A DNA stretch of 64,000 nt, taken from the NCBI GenBank assembly GCA_019454045.1, contig SKCR01029092.1, forward strand, positions 62,001 through 126,000. The letters run 5' to 3'. The notes under the pieces were generated by a model. It had not been told where the DNA came from. It worked only from the letters and a program-made list of their open reading frames with translations, and searched no databases. Source of the DNA: Zanthoxylum bungeanum (Eukaryota; Streptophyta; Magnoliopsida; Sapindales; Rutaceae). This document shows positions 22,947-34,764 of this stretch, piece after piece; position 1 is the stretch's first letter; every line of letters begins with the position of its first letter. A program made the translations under genes and the position numbers.

Positions 22947-25068
22947 TGATGAGCGGTATTTCTATCACTATTTCCCACTCATTTAACCTAATATTTTGTA
23001 TAGTTTCTTGAGTTTTATGAACGTTTTGATGTGTTTTGTGTTATTTTGCAGATAAATAAAGTTTCAGGACATTCTGGAGGTGTTTTGGGGCAAAATGGAC
23101 AAAATTGGGTAAAAAGGGCAAAATCGTCTTTTCAGTGTCGCGACGCTGAAGCCTTGCGCGTCGCGACGCCCAGCGTGCGCCGAATCTGCTAAAATGCGTC
23201 GGGTCCACAAATCAGAATCTGAGAAAGTTTGACTTTGCTAACGTGCACCGTGCCACGTGTCATTATCACAACGGAGATGCTAAAATGCGCCGTGCCACGT
23301 GTCGAAATCTTATTGCTTGGACGGCCACCGCCCCACGTGTCGCCACATCATCTTCCACATCAGCAGCCACGTCAGCAAGTCAACCGAGTCAACATGCCAC
23401 GTCATCATCAGCCAATCACAGCGCGACACGTGTCGAAATCTTATTCGTCTGACGGCCGCCGCCCCACGTGTCGCCACGTCGCCTTCCACATCATCAGCGT
23501 GACGCAAGCAATGACGTCATGAACAGTTGACACGTCAGCGTGACGCAAGCAATGACGTCATGAACAGTGCCACATCATCGGATAAGATTCTGAGCCGACC
23601 AACCAGCGCGTGACACGTGTCGAACTGTACCCAGCATCGCGACGCTAGTGCAATTTGGGCGTCGCGACGCCGGACCCTTATCCGAGCCTATAAATAGAGA
23701 TCGAATTTTCATAATTCATTGTACCATTCTCTCTCACTTCTTAGTTCTAAATTGAGAGTTTCTCTCTCTAGTTCTTTAAATTCAAGTTTTGTAATTACTT
23801 TTTAATAGTAATAATAATTTATTTTCTTTATTTTACAGTTTTTACTATTCACTATGAGGAGGTAACTTCCTTATGCTAAGGTGAAAGGTAATTCTTTTAC
23901 TATTGTTATTTAGATTAATCTCCCGTAAAAATAATATATTTACTATTTAAAATCTGATTAATAAAGGATACCGCCATATTGGTCGGTGATAATAAAATTA
24001 CTATTCCGCCTTTATGGCTGGTTATTTTGGTTTCGCCTTTATGGCTGGTTATTTTGGTTCCGCCTTTATGGCTGGTTATTTTGGTTCCGCCTTTATGGCT
24101 GGTTATTTTGGACTTAAATTGACTTAATCAGGATACCGCCAGATTGGTCGGTTGATAATAAATCACAAGTTTATATATTATTTTACTGTGAGATATCTAA
24201 ATAATTTATAGTAGAAGTTAATTCCTTTTACCTTAGCATCTTTATTGTATTTTTACTTTTCAGTATTTATTTCACAGCAATTACTTTTCAGCAGTTTATG
24301 TCTTTTATTTTCAAGTTTTACCAGCCCTAGCTATGTGTCATAACTAAGTTAGTATCTAGGGTTGTGATGAAATTCAATATCACGGGTTTATAAGGGTTAT
24401 ATTATAATTTGGGTAATATAAAAGAATTATTTATTGAGTCTTAATCTTAATGCTCTTTAATTAACTGGCCATTAATTAAATTGATTAGGTAAACTTAAAA
24501 TGAACTAGACATAGGGATTTTAAGTTTAAAACCTTAGACTCAATAGCCCACGATCTTCCTTGAGGATAGTTAACCCTTTCAATAGATTTCCTTACAGGAT
24601 AGGAATATACCTGTCGGGGGGGGGTAGCCATAATTGGAACTTAATCATAATGAATCTAGGTAATTTGGTTGACATAGACATATGGTTCAATTGGATTATA
24701 CTAGGTATTTGTAATTGACCATCGGAAGAGGCTTTTACATAAATTAGTGTTTCAGGTTAATAAATCAATATATTACCCAACTATAAAATAATCACTTTAT
24801 CTTTAAATAATATTGGAATAAATCACAACCCTAGATAGTTTTTAAAATTGAATTTTCTTAAAATCTACTTTTGAACAATTTTATTTTATTGTCTTTAAAT
24901 TTAGAATCGTCGCTATTTCAAATCAATTAAACAAACTGTTAGATACTAGTAATCATTTAACCTCATAAAATTAATAACTTAGGTATTAAGTCCTCACGGG
25001 ATCGATACTTTTTATATTACTTGAACGATACGTACGCTTGCGTTATACGTGTGTGTTTACGCCGGTCA
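22947..25068 (+). mobile_element. Solo LTR C (same family as B)
   Basis: A 2122-bp LTR from TGATGAGCGG to CCGGTCA with the target-site duplication TAAGG on both sides (22942-22946 and 25069-25073). No internal region or second LTR is present, so it is a solo LTR formed by LTR-LTR recombination. It keeps six CACGTG boxes (23245-23625), flanking GCGTCGCGACGC palindromes and a TATA box at 23690. It differs clearly from the B LTRs. Confidence 0.92.
24004..24111 (+). repeat. Four 27-bp tandem units in solo LTR C
   Basis: Units start at 24004, 24031, 24058 and 24085, each ttYcgcctttatggctggtt plus attttgg. They differ at one base. In the B LTRs the same region has single, more diverged copies, so the array expanded in the C lineage. 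Confidence 0.95.
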
Positions 25069-25169
25069 TAAGGCATGAGGACGGCTGAAAAGCCTTCATG
25101 ACCATTGTTACCTTAGGTAAACCGGACCGATGTAGGTTTCTCTTGGGGTTAGTGCTCTGAGCGCCAATC

Positions 25170-27888
25170 CCGATCGTATTTATGTTCGATTCATGAATAC
25201 GAGCAATACCTTTTTCCATAATATTACTAATTTAATGGAAGCACCTCTTGTCTTTTATATACGTATTCGATCTAATTTCGATTAGATTGAAACTAAATCT
25301 AGTTTAGTGATATGTATATATATTATACAAAGACCCTATGATTTATATCGTAGTGCGCAGTTACAACATAGTTTGTAATTCACATTGGGAAGTGTCACTA
25401 TAAGTTGTATATCCTTAAATTAAGTTCCTGGTCAAGATTTACTGACACAGGTCGGTTAGTAAAATCCGTTGAGACCAGTACATGTCGTATATCGGACTTG
25501 GTCGGATGGTTTATCCCAATGAACCATGAGTCTTGGGAGACTCGTATAGACGTGTAGGTGTTTATTTGATATACACTGAACGACTCACCGAAGATTTCCT
25601 AATAGATGGTACACCAACGTCAATAGGAATCTTCTCGGGTTGAGTAGCATAGTGATTCTTTGACTTGAGATACCACTGTGGATATATGAGTTATCCTCCA
25701 CACTTAGATGGCAGTCACGTCACCGATCTATTTAGATCAGACCTCCGCCTGTTCGTTGGGTGTGGACTCATGCTCATGATATCATGTGTGTATCAAGAAA
25801 GGATCCGTCAGTTCTGTGTACAGAGCATAGGTAGTCCATTTGTGATTAGGAATCTATTAAATCTATGGCCATAGTATACTTCGGAAGAGAGTTCTGAATG
25901 TTATTTAGAGATTGCTAATTGATACGTCGACGAGATTATTCCTATAGAGATTTGACGTTTATATCTATATCTCTGGAATAATCAGGATACCTGTGACGAA
26001 GGGATTATACATATGCAGTGACCTCGACCTGTATGATTCAACGAGTTTATCTGTGGTCGTCATAATTTACGGGTGGGTGAATTATGGACACGAAATGAGA
26101 TTTCGTGACAGATATGTCTGAATCTAGAGAGTCTCACTAATGAAATATACTCGTAAAGCACTAGGACAACTGTTATAAATAATACTGATTATTTATGACT
26201 CGTATAACGGTTAAACGAAAATACATGCAATCGGGACCTAACAGTCATTTCCGAATTAATGTGTATTTGTATTTAATATTTGATATTATTAAATACACAT
26301 TAATTAAATATCAAATTGTGGTATTTGATATATATCATTAATATATGTATTTGAGATATTTAATGTAAATATAATACATATATTTAAGATATTTGTATTT
26401 AATTCTTTAATTATTTAATTGTTAAATAATTAAATCAATTAATAAAATAAATATCTTTTGTAATGATTTTACTTTTATTTGGCTTGATATTATTGGAACA
26501 TTTTTTTGGTTTACTTTATTAAAGATAATTGTTACTTTATTAAAGCAAAACTTGTTCCAATTAAAATCAAACAAAAGGAAAATAATTGTTATTTATTTTT
26601 TAAAGCCAAATTCACGCCCAAAGTGAAAAATTGAGATATCAAAATTGTTTTGATTCTTTTTTCATACTAAGAGAACATCAACAATATTTTACAAAGAGAG
26701 TTGGGATAAAATTGAAGAAAGAAATGAAGAACAAAGCCAAAAATTGGATTTTTTGTAAGTTTCTTACACTTTCTTCTACATAGAAAATGTGTCTATTATT
26801 CTTAACTTCAAATTGTGTTGTTAAGTTTGTTTCTCTACTCTTTAAGTTTGTAATTAAATTTTTTGGAAGTTTGTTTGAGGATGTTATGCATGTATGATTA
26901 ATTTATGAGCTTATTAGTGTAATTAAGCTTAAATAAATTAATTAGAAATTAAAGTTGTCATTCTAGAGTTGATTAGCCATTCATAATTAACCTAGAATTG
27001 TTCTTGATTAATTTCATGATGGTGAAACTTGATTGGTGTGGTAATTGAATGATTAAAGTGTTGAATTTTGTCAATTTAATGTAAATTGTCCAATTTGAGT
27101 AATTTATGAAATTAGGGTTCTTAACCCATTCAAATTTTGGGGCTTTTCGTATATATGATATAATTTGATGTATATTTGATGTGTGTCAAATTTGGGATTG
27201 ATTAGATTTGATCTTGATGTGTTTTGAACAAATTGGGCCAAATTGTAATTAATGAAAAATTCAGGGGTCGTTTCATAATTCTGGAAAATTACTGGGCAGT
27301 TTGTGAAAATCTGAAAAAGTTTCTGGTTTTGTTGCAAAATTGTAAAAATTATTTTGGGATTGATTTGGAATCAATTAAATATGTAATTGACATATTTAAA
27401 ACTAAAATGATTAAATTACAAAACTTTGTGGTCTTATTGTAATTAATGATAAATCTGATTTTTCTGATAAAAATTCAGTTTTTATTTATTGAGTAATTAG
27501 AATAAATTAGTTTATTTTAATTGCCAAAGAAAAATATTTATCGGAAATTATTTCGGAGTAAAAATACGCGAAAATGGTGAAAAACGGCGTTACCGGATAA
27601 CGGCAGCCCAAACAGCGAACTGGTCACTGTTCGAGCAGCCTACGTATTGTCCAAATATTTTAGGGGCTGACCTGGGCAGTCCCCATGAGCATTGGTTGGT
27701 CGGTTCGGCCGGAAACGCGTTTTATGCTATTTTGCGGAAAAACGTTTTCGTAAAAGTTTCGCGGTGTTTCTATATTATTTATATCGTTATTTGATATCGA
27801 ATAAATATGTTTAGGTGAAATATGAATGAATTATTAATATTTGATATTGAATAATTTATTCGTAAGTTAAAAAAATTTAAACTACGAT
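25170..27888. mobile_element. Unclassified insertion E within element A
   Basis: The sequence on both sides is element A-type repeat (to about 25170 and from about 27889), so this 2.7-kb block is an insertion. It is AT-rich and has no coding region. Its left half resembles noncoding LTR sequence. I could not find TG...CA ends with a duplication. A weak inverted similarity (atcgta near 25169 and its inverse near 27880) may mark the ends. It may be a solo LTR with damaged borders. Confidence 0.45.
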
Positions 27889-28668
27889 TTCACCCGAACC
27901 GCGCTCTTCCCATGCGAGTTGGTTGGTGACTCCCGTTGAGAACCATCTTGGGGCAAGGCATGAGGACGTCTGAAAAACCTCCATGACCATTGTTACTATG
28001 GGCAAACTGGACCCAGGAAGATTTTTTCCCCTGCGTGTCGGCTGGTGGGACCCTTTTAAGAAACACACATGGAAGGCGCACACGGGGTGTCTTCTTCCTA
28101 CGTGGGGTATCTGTCTGACCGCCCCAGATCAGGAGAAGCATGGCACGGGGAAGTTTATACCCTCGTAGCGCTTGCAGACTCAAGAGCCGCCCAGCATGAG
28201 GAGGTTTATGCCCTCAGGGTCTCGGCCGCTCACCGATCCGTAGCCCTGCTAGCCGGGACGCTGAGTTGTAAGATTCAAAATTGTATTTTGGGAGGCACTG
28301 GGCAGGACGCTGTCTTGGGGCACCCGAGTTGCTATTTTTTTGGTCTTTGTGGAGTATGTGCTAAGTCACCTCCATTGTGCTAACCTTGTTTTATTCCCAT
28401 CTTTGTTTTTGCTGGTGCCCGGCAAGGGGACGCCCCGGGATCCGCGGAGCCTCGGAGGTTGAAGTTCCTTCCCTCATGATTAAGTCTCATATGTTCCACC
28501 AGCTCGGGGCTGGATTCGTTCCGCCGAGGCTATTATGTTCCACCAGCTCGGGGCTGGATTCATTCCGCCGAGGCTATTACGTTCCACCAGCTCGGAGCTG
28601 GATTCGTTCCGCTGAGGCTATTATGTTCCACCAGCTCGGGGCTGGATTCGTTCCGCCGAGTCTGTTAT
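27889..28668 (+). other. Element A 3' noncoding region with repeats
   Basis: GC-richer than its surroundings, with another copy of the gactcccgttgagaaccatc unit. From 28493 a 44-bp tandem repeat follows, marked by gttccaccagctcgg at 28493, 28537, 28581 and 28625. A fifth start, at 28669, is the target of the hAT insertion. No ORF is credible. Confidence 0.7.
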
Positions 28669-28676
28669 GTTCCACC

Positions 28677-29455
28677 TAGGGGTGGCAATTTGGGTCATGA
28701 TTCGTTTATTCGTTCGATTCGATTCGCTTTAAAGCGAATACGGGTTTGGAAAAATGGATTTGTTTAATAAATGTGTCAATTCGATTCGATTCGTTTATTA
28801 AACGAATCGAATCCGAATTTGAGGTCATCAATTCGTTTATTCGTTAAGGATTTGTTTATTAAACGAATCATAAACGAATCGAATTCGAATCGAATTCGTT
28901 TAATACCCGTTTAATATTATTAGAAATTTACCCTTAAAATTTTCAAATATGGTTTACTTGTACGAGGGATATTTTAGTAATTTAAGTTTAACCTAAAAAT
29001 TTAATTGTACAAATGGATTTAGTGATTTACCATTTACGTTTTCTTCACTTCTTCTTCCAGCAGCCGCCGCCTCCTGTAACTGTCTTTAACCTATAACTAA
29101 AACTCTCTCAATCTCTAAAACTCTCGCACTCTAAAACTCTCGCACGGCGCACGCTCTCCAGTTCATCTGACTCACGTATGCTTCACTCTTAGTCTTCGGT
29201 TCTTCTTCTTCTTCAGCATAAATCTCTCTCTCTCTGCTTTCAGTGTTGTTGTCTGGTCTGGTAAGACATTAAAGAAAGAAATAACTTGTTTTTACTGTTT
29301 GTTTTTGTGATTGTGTGTGCCGTTTGGTTTCCCGGAAAGTGCATGAAAAGGAAAATAAATTTTGGAATATTGTAATGCACCTGCTGCTAAATTTTCTACT
29401 GTTTTTATTTTTTTGTTTTATTTTTAATTTTAGGTAATGTTTTGTTCTTTTGATC

Positions 29456-29517
<62 letters not shown>

Positions 29518-30463
29518 TTGTGAGCCGGGTTATGAGTTTTGTGGTTCTTTACCCTGCTTCTTGGGCTTTTGAAAATGAAAGTTGCTAAAATTTTGGATTT
29601 TGTTAATTGAGTTAGTTTTATTTTGAGCATTGAATGTGTTTATGGTATTGTTCTGGATATTTTCATTTGTTCCTGTTTGGTTAATGGGAAAACATAATTT
29701 AGTGAAGGAGATGAAGTATGAACTTCTTCCTATGAAAATATTATGGAAATGAGCATTAACAATACTACTCCATCAGCAGAGAGTGGCACTAGTCCTAGTG
29801 ATTATGTGCAAGTTTGACGGTCAATTTTTTTCTCGTAACTCTTTTTTAAAAATATATATTTTTTTTAAAACATAACTCAATAATATAATTTTTTTTTTTT
29901 TAAGATTTTCATCCCGGATGATAATGATAAAGAAGTTTGTCTTTACCGTCTCAATATGTATTGATATTTTGATCAAAATATGTTTTGAAGATTTTAAGTG
30001 TTATTAATTTTTATGCAATTGATTTGTATTTGAATTTTGGAGCTTGTTTTATGGATTTTAAGACTATAACAATGAATATGGTATGGAATTGATGGTTAGA
30101 TTAATAGATTTTAAAATTTTATATTTTATTTTGATTAAACGAATCGAATACGAATCGAATACAAAATTCGATTCGTTTAATTTTGATATAAACGAATGAA
30201 AAACGAATAATAAACGAATCAGATGCGAATAGTAAACGAATCGAATGCGAATGGTAACGAATAATAAATTCAATTCGATTCGTTTGATTTATGTAAACGA
30301 ATAAACGAATCGAATACGAATATTCATTTATTAAACGAATCGAATTCGAATCCTAGTATCAGTTCGTTTAATAAACGAATCGAATTCGAATTTAGTGCAT
30401 TACAATTCGATTCGTTTAGAATTCGTCACGAATTCGATTCGCTGATTCATTTTGCCACCCCTA
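28677..30463. mobile_element. Non-autonomous Ac-like hAT transposon
   Basis: Terminal inverted repeats TAGGGGTGGCAA/TTGCCACCCCTA and a perfect 8-bp target-site duplication GTTCCACC (28669-28676 and 30464-30471) define a 1787-bp hAT element. Both ends carry dense subterminal repeats around aaacgaatcgaat in both orientations (28700-28905 and 30130-30450). The middle (about 29040-29810) looks like the 5' region of a lost transposase gene: a pyrimidine-rich leader, an intron-like stretch, then a short frame starting MEMSINNTTPSAESG that stops after about 20 codons. No DDE or dimerisation domain remains. Confidence 0.92.
29456..29517. repeat. (ATT)n microsatellite
   Basis: About 20 ATT units inside the hAT element. 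Confidence 0.95.
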
Positions 30464-30470
30464 GTTCCAC

Positions 30471-31589
30471 CACCTCGGGGTCAGATTACGTCCCACCGAG
30501 AGGCTTATCATCGGCATGGGTCGGAGCATCTCCCCCATGGCCGACTCTTTATTGGCCCGGAGAGGTAACATTCCCTCGGAGCCAAGTACTTCTGTCACCT
30601 CGGGGTCGGGTTACGTCCCACCGAGTGCACACCATCAGCATGGAGACGGAGCATTCCCCCATGGTCGGCTTCTTGTTGGTCTGGGGAGGTAACATTCCCT
30701 CAAAGCCAAGTGTTTTTTCGGCTCGGGGTCGGGTTGTGTCCCACCGAGTACTTTTGTCAGCGTATCGGGGAATGGGCATTCCCCTCATTGCTGGATTCGA
30801 AATGGGTCGGGATCGAGATTTCTTATCACATTCAAGTTTGGAAGAGCAAGCTAACAAGTTGGAAACAAAAATTATACTAAGTGTGGGAAGCAGGAAAGGA
30901 AACAAACATGCTAGAAGGACTGAAGAACAAGCAGTAACAAGTAAACAAGCATTCGCAAGCCGCGAACAGTCGTGATAGCTTACAGTAATTAAAAGAAGGA
31001 GGTCAAGCAGAAACTTACTTATTTTGAGTAGATGCGTTGGCGATTGATCTGGTCGGGCTTGAAAATTGCTGGTCTCAGGAACGAGGAAGCTCTTGCACTT
31101 CGAGAATTTAGATTTTCGTAAAAGGAGAGAAAGAAGCGATGATTTGCATTCTTATAGTCAGCTCATAGTATTTTTGGCCGTCGGATCGAGAGAGTCTTCT
31201 GATGTGCGTCGCGTGTCGCCTTCAGGCTCCATCTGCTCAAGATGAGATGAACGGTTGGGATGGAAAACTTTTCGGCTGCCTGATGAATGGTCGATTATCT
31301 TGGCTTTTGGCGGGAGGACCACAGATGTTTGACAAGTGTCACGCTCGGGTTAAACCCTAGAGGTGATTTGATGGGCATTTAAGAAGATGTGATGGCTTGC
31401 GGATCTCGAGGGACGACTACCAGAAGGGTAAAAGAGGTATTTGCTTCATGTTGGGAAGTCGTTTGAAAAGGCATCAGATTCTTGTTTTGTTTCTGGAACC
31501 GACCATCAACTGATTGATATTGCACTTCTGATTTTGTAGTTCCCGACACCAACTCGTACACTCGTTGGAACCGAGAACTATGAGACAGA
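30471..31589 (+). other. Element A 3' noncoding region, ~125-bp repeats
   Basis: cacctcggggtc recurs near 30471 and 30596, and as ggctcggggtc near 30719, marking ~125-bp units that also share ggtaacattccctc. From 30800 to 31589 no repeat or coding region is recognised. The 3' LTR starts at 31590. Confidence 0.6.
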
Positions 31590-32535
31590 TGTTGATGGGG
31601 ATTTCTGCAACTAAGGTAATTGAACAGTTCGGTAAGGGCAGAGAGGAATTTCCTATTTTTGGAGGATCAGATGTTCAGAGGTATTGATCAGTTCTCAGAC
31701 AGTAAGAGAGTCCGGATATTATTTCCCAGATCTGGCCGACCAGAGGACACAACGCGTTGCAGGTTTCAGAGATCGACAACCTCAGAGCCGAGGTCAACCA
31801 CAGTAGACCGGCGGCTCGGTTTAGTTTTATCTTACCTTCTGGAACAGGTTGATGAGCTCGGATATTTTTGGGTCAGGAAGGGAACAATTTCAGTAGCTCG
31901 GTAGGTCATTGACCGACCTCCCTAAGACCGACGTGTGATCATTGGTAATTCAGACTTTTCCTTCTGACATATGCCATTATTTGAGAGCACTTTACAGGCT
32001 GGCGTCATTATTATTGTGTGTGGTAGTGGAGAAAACAAGGTGATGTGACAAGCCGTCAGGTGGCAGGTTTGCTTTCGGCAAAGACAGTTCTGGGGCAAAG
32101 GACCCGTCAATCAGTCAGAAGTTCACATGGGAGACGTCATGGAAGCATGGTAACAGTGTTGTAATTCTCTGAGTATATAAAGAGAATATTAGATTCATTT
32201 GACGGGGATATCGAAATTAATAGCATAATTTTGTAAAAGGAAGAGAATATTGCTTGTAAAATACCACAAACAAACAACTCGATTTTCTTCGATTCCGCAG
32301 ATCGGCCGAATTCGTTTTGGCAATAAAAGCTACCATCTACTTTGCGCCAGTGGACGTAGGTTGGATTAGCTTCGTCGAACCACGTTAAACACTCTTTGTC
32401 GACCCTTGTATTTTTCTTGCTTCTTGCTACATTTTCTTTTGGTCTCCCATAACCAAACAAATTCAAGGTTGAAGGAGGATTGTCTTGGGAGAGTTATCTC
32501 GAAACTGCCTCTGGGACGAAAATCACCCGTCAACA
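31590..32535 (+). repeat. 3' LTR of element A
   Basis: A 946-bp LTR, partner of 12696-13652, with TGTTGATG...GTCAACA ends. TSD TATAG follows at 32536-32540. The TATA box is near 32174. Confidence 0.9.
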
Positions 32536-32540
32536 TATAG

Positions 32541-33045
32541 CTTTTTAAATTGTAGTTTAAATGGAAATCCAAAATTATCATGGCGTGTCCAAGCAGCCAA
32601 TTGATTTCCAAGTAATTTTATTTAACTTGTTGTTCTGATTCAAATCTTTTAAAAAAATAAGGAGATAAAAAATAAATTTAAATTTTATCTATTCTTTTAT
32701 CTTTACAAAAAAATAATCATAACTTAAATAGGAAATTATGATTTTTTGTTTTTCCAAATCTTTTAATTGAAACTATTTGTTTATTTAGTTTTGTAATGTT
32801 TAGTTGAAATGATAAAATCATATTTTGAAAAGTGAGAATGTTGATTGGAGGGACAACACATCATTCATGTGATTCTCTTGAAAGCTTTACCCATGCCAAC
32901 TGCTTCAACAAGAACTTCTTGTAATTGCCTTTGGTATAAAGTTTTCTTAAATAAACTTACACTTATTAGAAAGGTGGGTTTGATAAAAATATTTTCAAAA
33001 AATATAAATTAGGGAATAGACGTTAGAGTTAAAATTAACGACGCT
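32541..33045. other. AT-rich intergenic sequence
   Basis: No gene, repeat family or regulatory signal that I can support. Confidence 0.4.
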
Positions 33046-33046
33046 C

Positions 33047-33520
33047 TATTTTTTTTTTTTTTTTGAAGATGAAATTCATTAATATATAAAAACATCATAA
33101 TGATGTAATTACACGGTCATAACAACTCGAATATAAACTTGGAAAATCATAAGACTCAAGCTATGTTAGGATAACACCTAACAACATAAAACAATATATG
33201 TGCTAATTGTTTCCCGTAACTATTAGAGATACATATCCACACCTAAAACTATTAGGAAACATGAGGAATTACGGGACCAGCCTGGTATCCCTACCTCAGC
33301 TTTAATGTAAAGTCGGTGATTACAAATCCCTAATTAGAAGTGAAATAATATAATACACACATTGAACATAAGACTTTTACAATAATATACAATTAATCTA
33401 ATATAAGATAATTTATAGATCTACGAGACTGCAAATATCTCATACATATCGCAAAACTCTAGTCTTCATCATCAGATCTACTCATTATCCCGCACCAAAT
33501 CTTTGTACATTATGAAAAGA
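33047..33520 (-). mobile_element. Possible 3' end of a truncated LINE
   Basis: A T-run followed by gaagatgaaattcattaat on the plus strand corresponds, on the minus strand, to a 3' end finishing in a poly-A tail after aatttcatcttc, typical of plant L1-like elements. No reverse-transcriptase sequence or duplication is visible. The left extent is a guess. Confidence 0.3.
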
Positions 33521-33725
33521 TAATTATTCATGCAAAACACAGAATATAAAACCCAACAAAAAAAGTTGGAAATCTACTACTACAAGAGTGGATCACAGAT
33601 CTGGAAATCAAAAACACTAACGACAAATAAAAGCCAAGAACACATATGTTGTCAAGATGAAAAAGCAAAAAACAAAAAACAAAAGATGAAGAAAATGGCA
33701 TAAGAGGAGGCAGAGGTAGAGGGAA

Positions 33726-33746
33726 GGGGGGGGGGGGGGGGGGGGG
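33726..33746. repeat. Poly-G run
   Basis: Twenty-one consecutive G; the length may be a sequencing artefact. Confidence 0.9.
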
Positions 33747-34028
33747 CAAGGGATAACAATTAGGATTTCTTTTCTTTTTTTTCAGCCCTGGGGAGAAAGT
33801 TGCTGTTAATCAAACTTTTAATAGCAAAGTATAAATAAACATAAAAGCAGTAAATAACAAAGTATAAATTACACAAACATAAAAGCAACAAATAATGAAA
33901 TATTTTGTATTTAACTATGTTGTTGTGTATGCTTTAAACAAAACAATAGAGGAAGGTTCAATACATGAAGGCTTATTTAATTATAAGATTTATGAATGGT
34001 AGATGGACACAAATTTTTATTTATTTAT

Positions 34029-34197
34029 TTTTTTTTTTGTTGAATCGTTGGAAAATTCATTACCAAATCATCCATTCCGGACTTAAGCGAAGCATATAAA
34101 ATTCCTAATTATCTCAAATTCTTATAAGAAACACACTCCCTGAATTCGAACCCAGATCTTTAAGGTGAGATCCTGAACCACCAAGCCACGCCCATGA
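34029..34197 (-). mobile_element. tRNA-derived SINE, family 1, copy 4 (minus)
   Basis: Inverse copy of the family: ccaccaagccacgccc is the A-box end and tgaattcgaaccca the B box, with a T-run at the left end corresponding to the A tail. The flanking duplication is too decayed to call. Confidence 0.8.
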
Positions 34198-34764
34198 CAT
34201 AATCTTACTCCAATAAATAAAAAAAAACTTAACACCATGTCACATTAAGACAAACTTTACGACTGTGCCGAAGGAAGTGTATGGTCTCTTCATGCGTAAA
34301 TGTATGGTCCCTTCATGGATAATAGCATATTTTGTTGAATACAAGAGTAAAGGAAAAAGAAAAGGAAATAAAAATAATAAAAAATGATAAAGATTAAAAA
34401 ACATTTATGACGTGGACCTAAAAATATCTAAAATTCAGTTTCACATTTTAAAATACTAGAATAGACTGGTACGCTGTCCGGTTTGAAAAAACCGAAGCAA
34501 AACGACACCTCGCTAAAGATAAAACGACGTGGCAATTCCACCCGATCCACGCTGACTCTGTTGCATTTCTCTTCTTCTTCAACCCCTTAACCCCCAAACA
34601 AACAAACAAATAATTTTACATGCATCCTTTCGCCTTTTAATTATCCGTTACAACATCAAAAAAATCAGTTTGATCTATTTTGTTTTCGTTGTTATTTAAA
34701 ACTTGTAATTTCAGTTTTTTTTTTTTTTAAAAGAAAATAAAGAAAATTAGAGAAGGGTGAAACG
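34198..34764 (+). promoter_or_regulatory. 5' flank and leader of the coiled-coil gene
   Basis: A gacgtggc ACGT box lies near 34527. A pyrimidine-rich leader (ctcttcttcttcaacccc, 34570-34590) is typical of plant 5' UTRs. No clear TATA box. The coding ATG is at 34765, in the context acgATGtcg. Confidence 0.4.

Larger units (their letters stand above)
12696..32535 (+). mobile_element. LTR retrotransposon A, with nested insertions
   Basis: Two related LTRs (12696-13652 and 31590-32535) both begin TGTTGATG and end GTCAACA. They are flanked by the same 5-bp target-site duplication TATAG (12691-12695 and 32536-32540), so they are the ends of one insertion. A primer binding site starts at 13655. Only the first bases of gag (from 13704) and a repeat-rich 3' noncoding region remain. 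Reverse transcriptase and integrase are absent. Elements B, C and E and a hAT transposon lie inside. Outwards, the insertion separates PRP3 from the coiled-coil gene. Confidence 0.88.
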
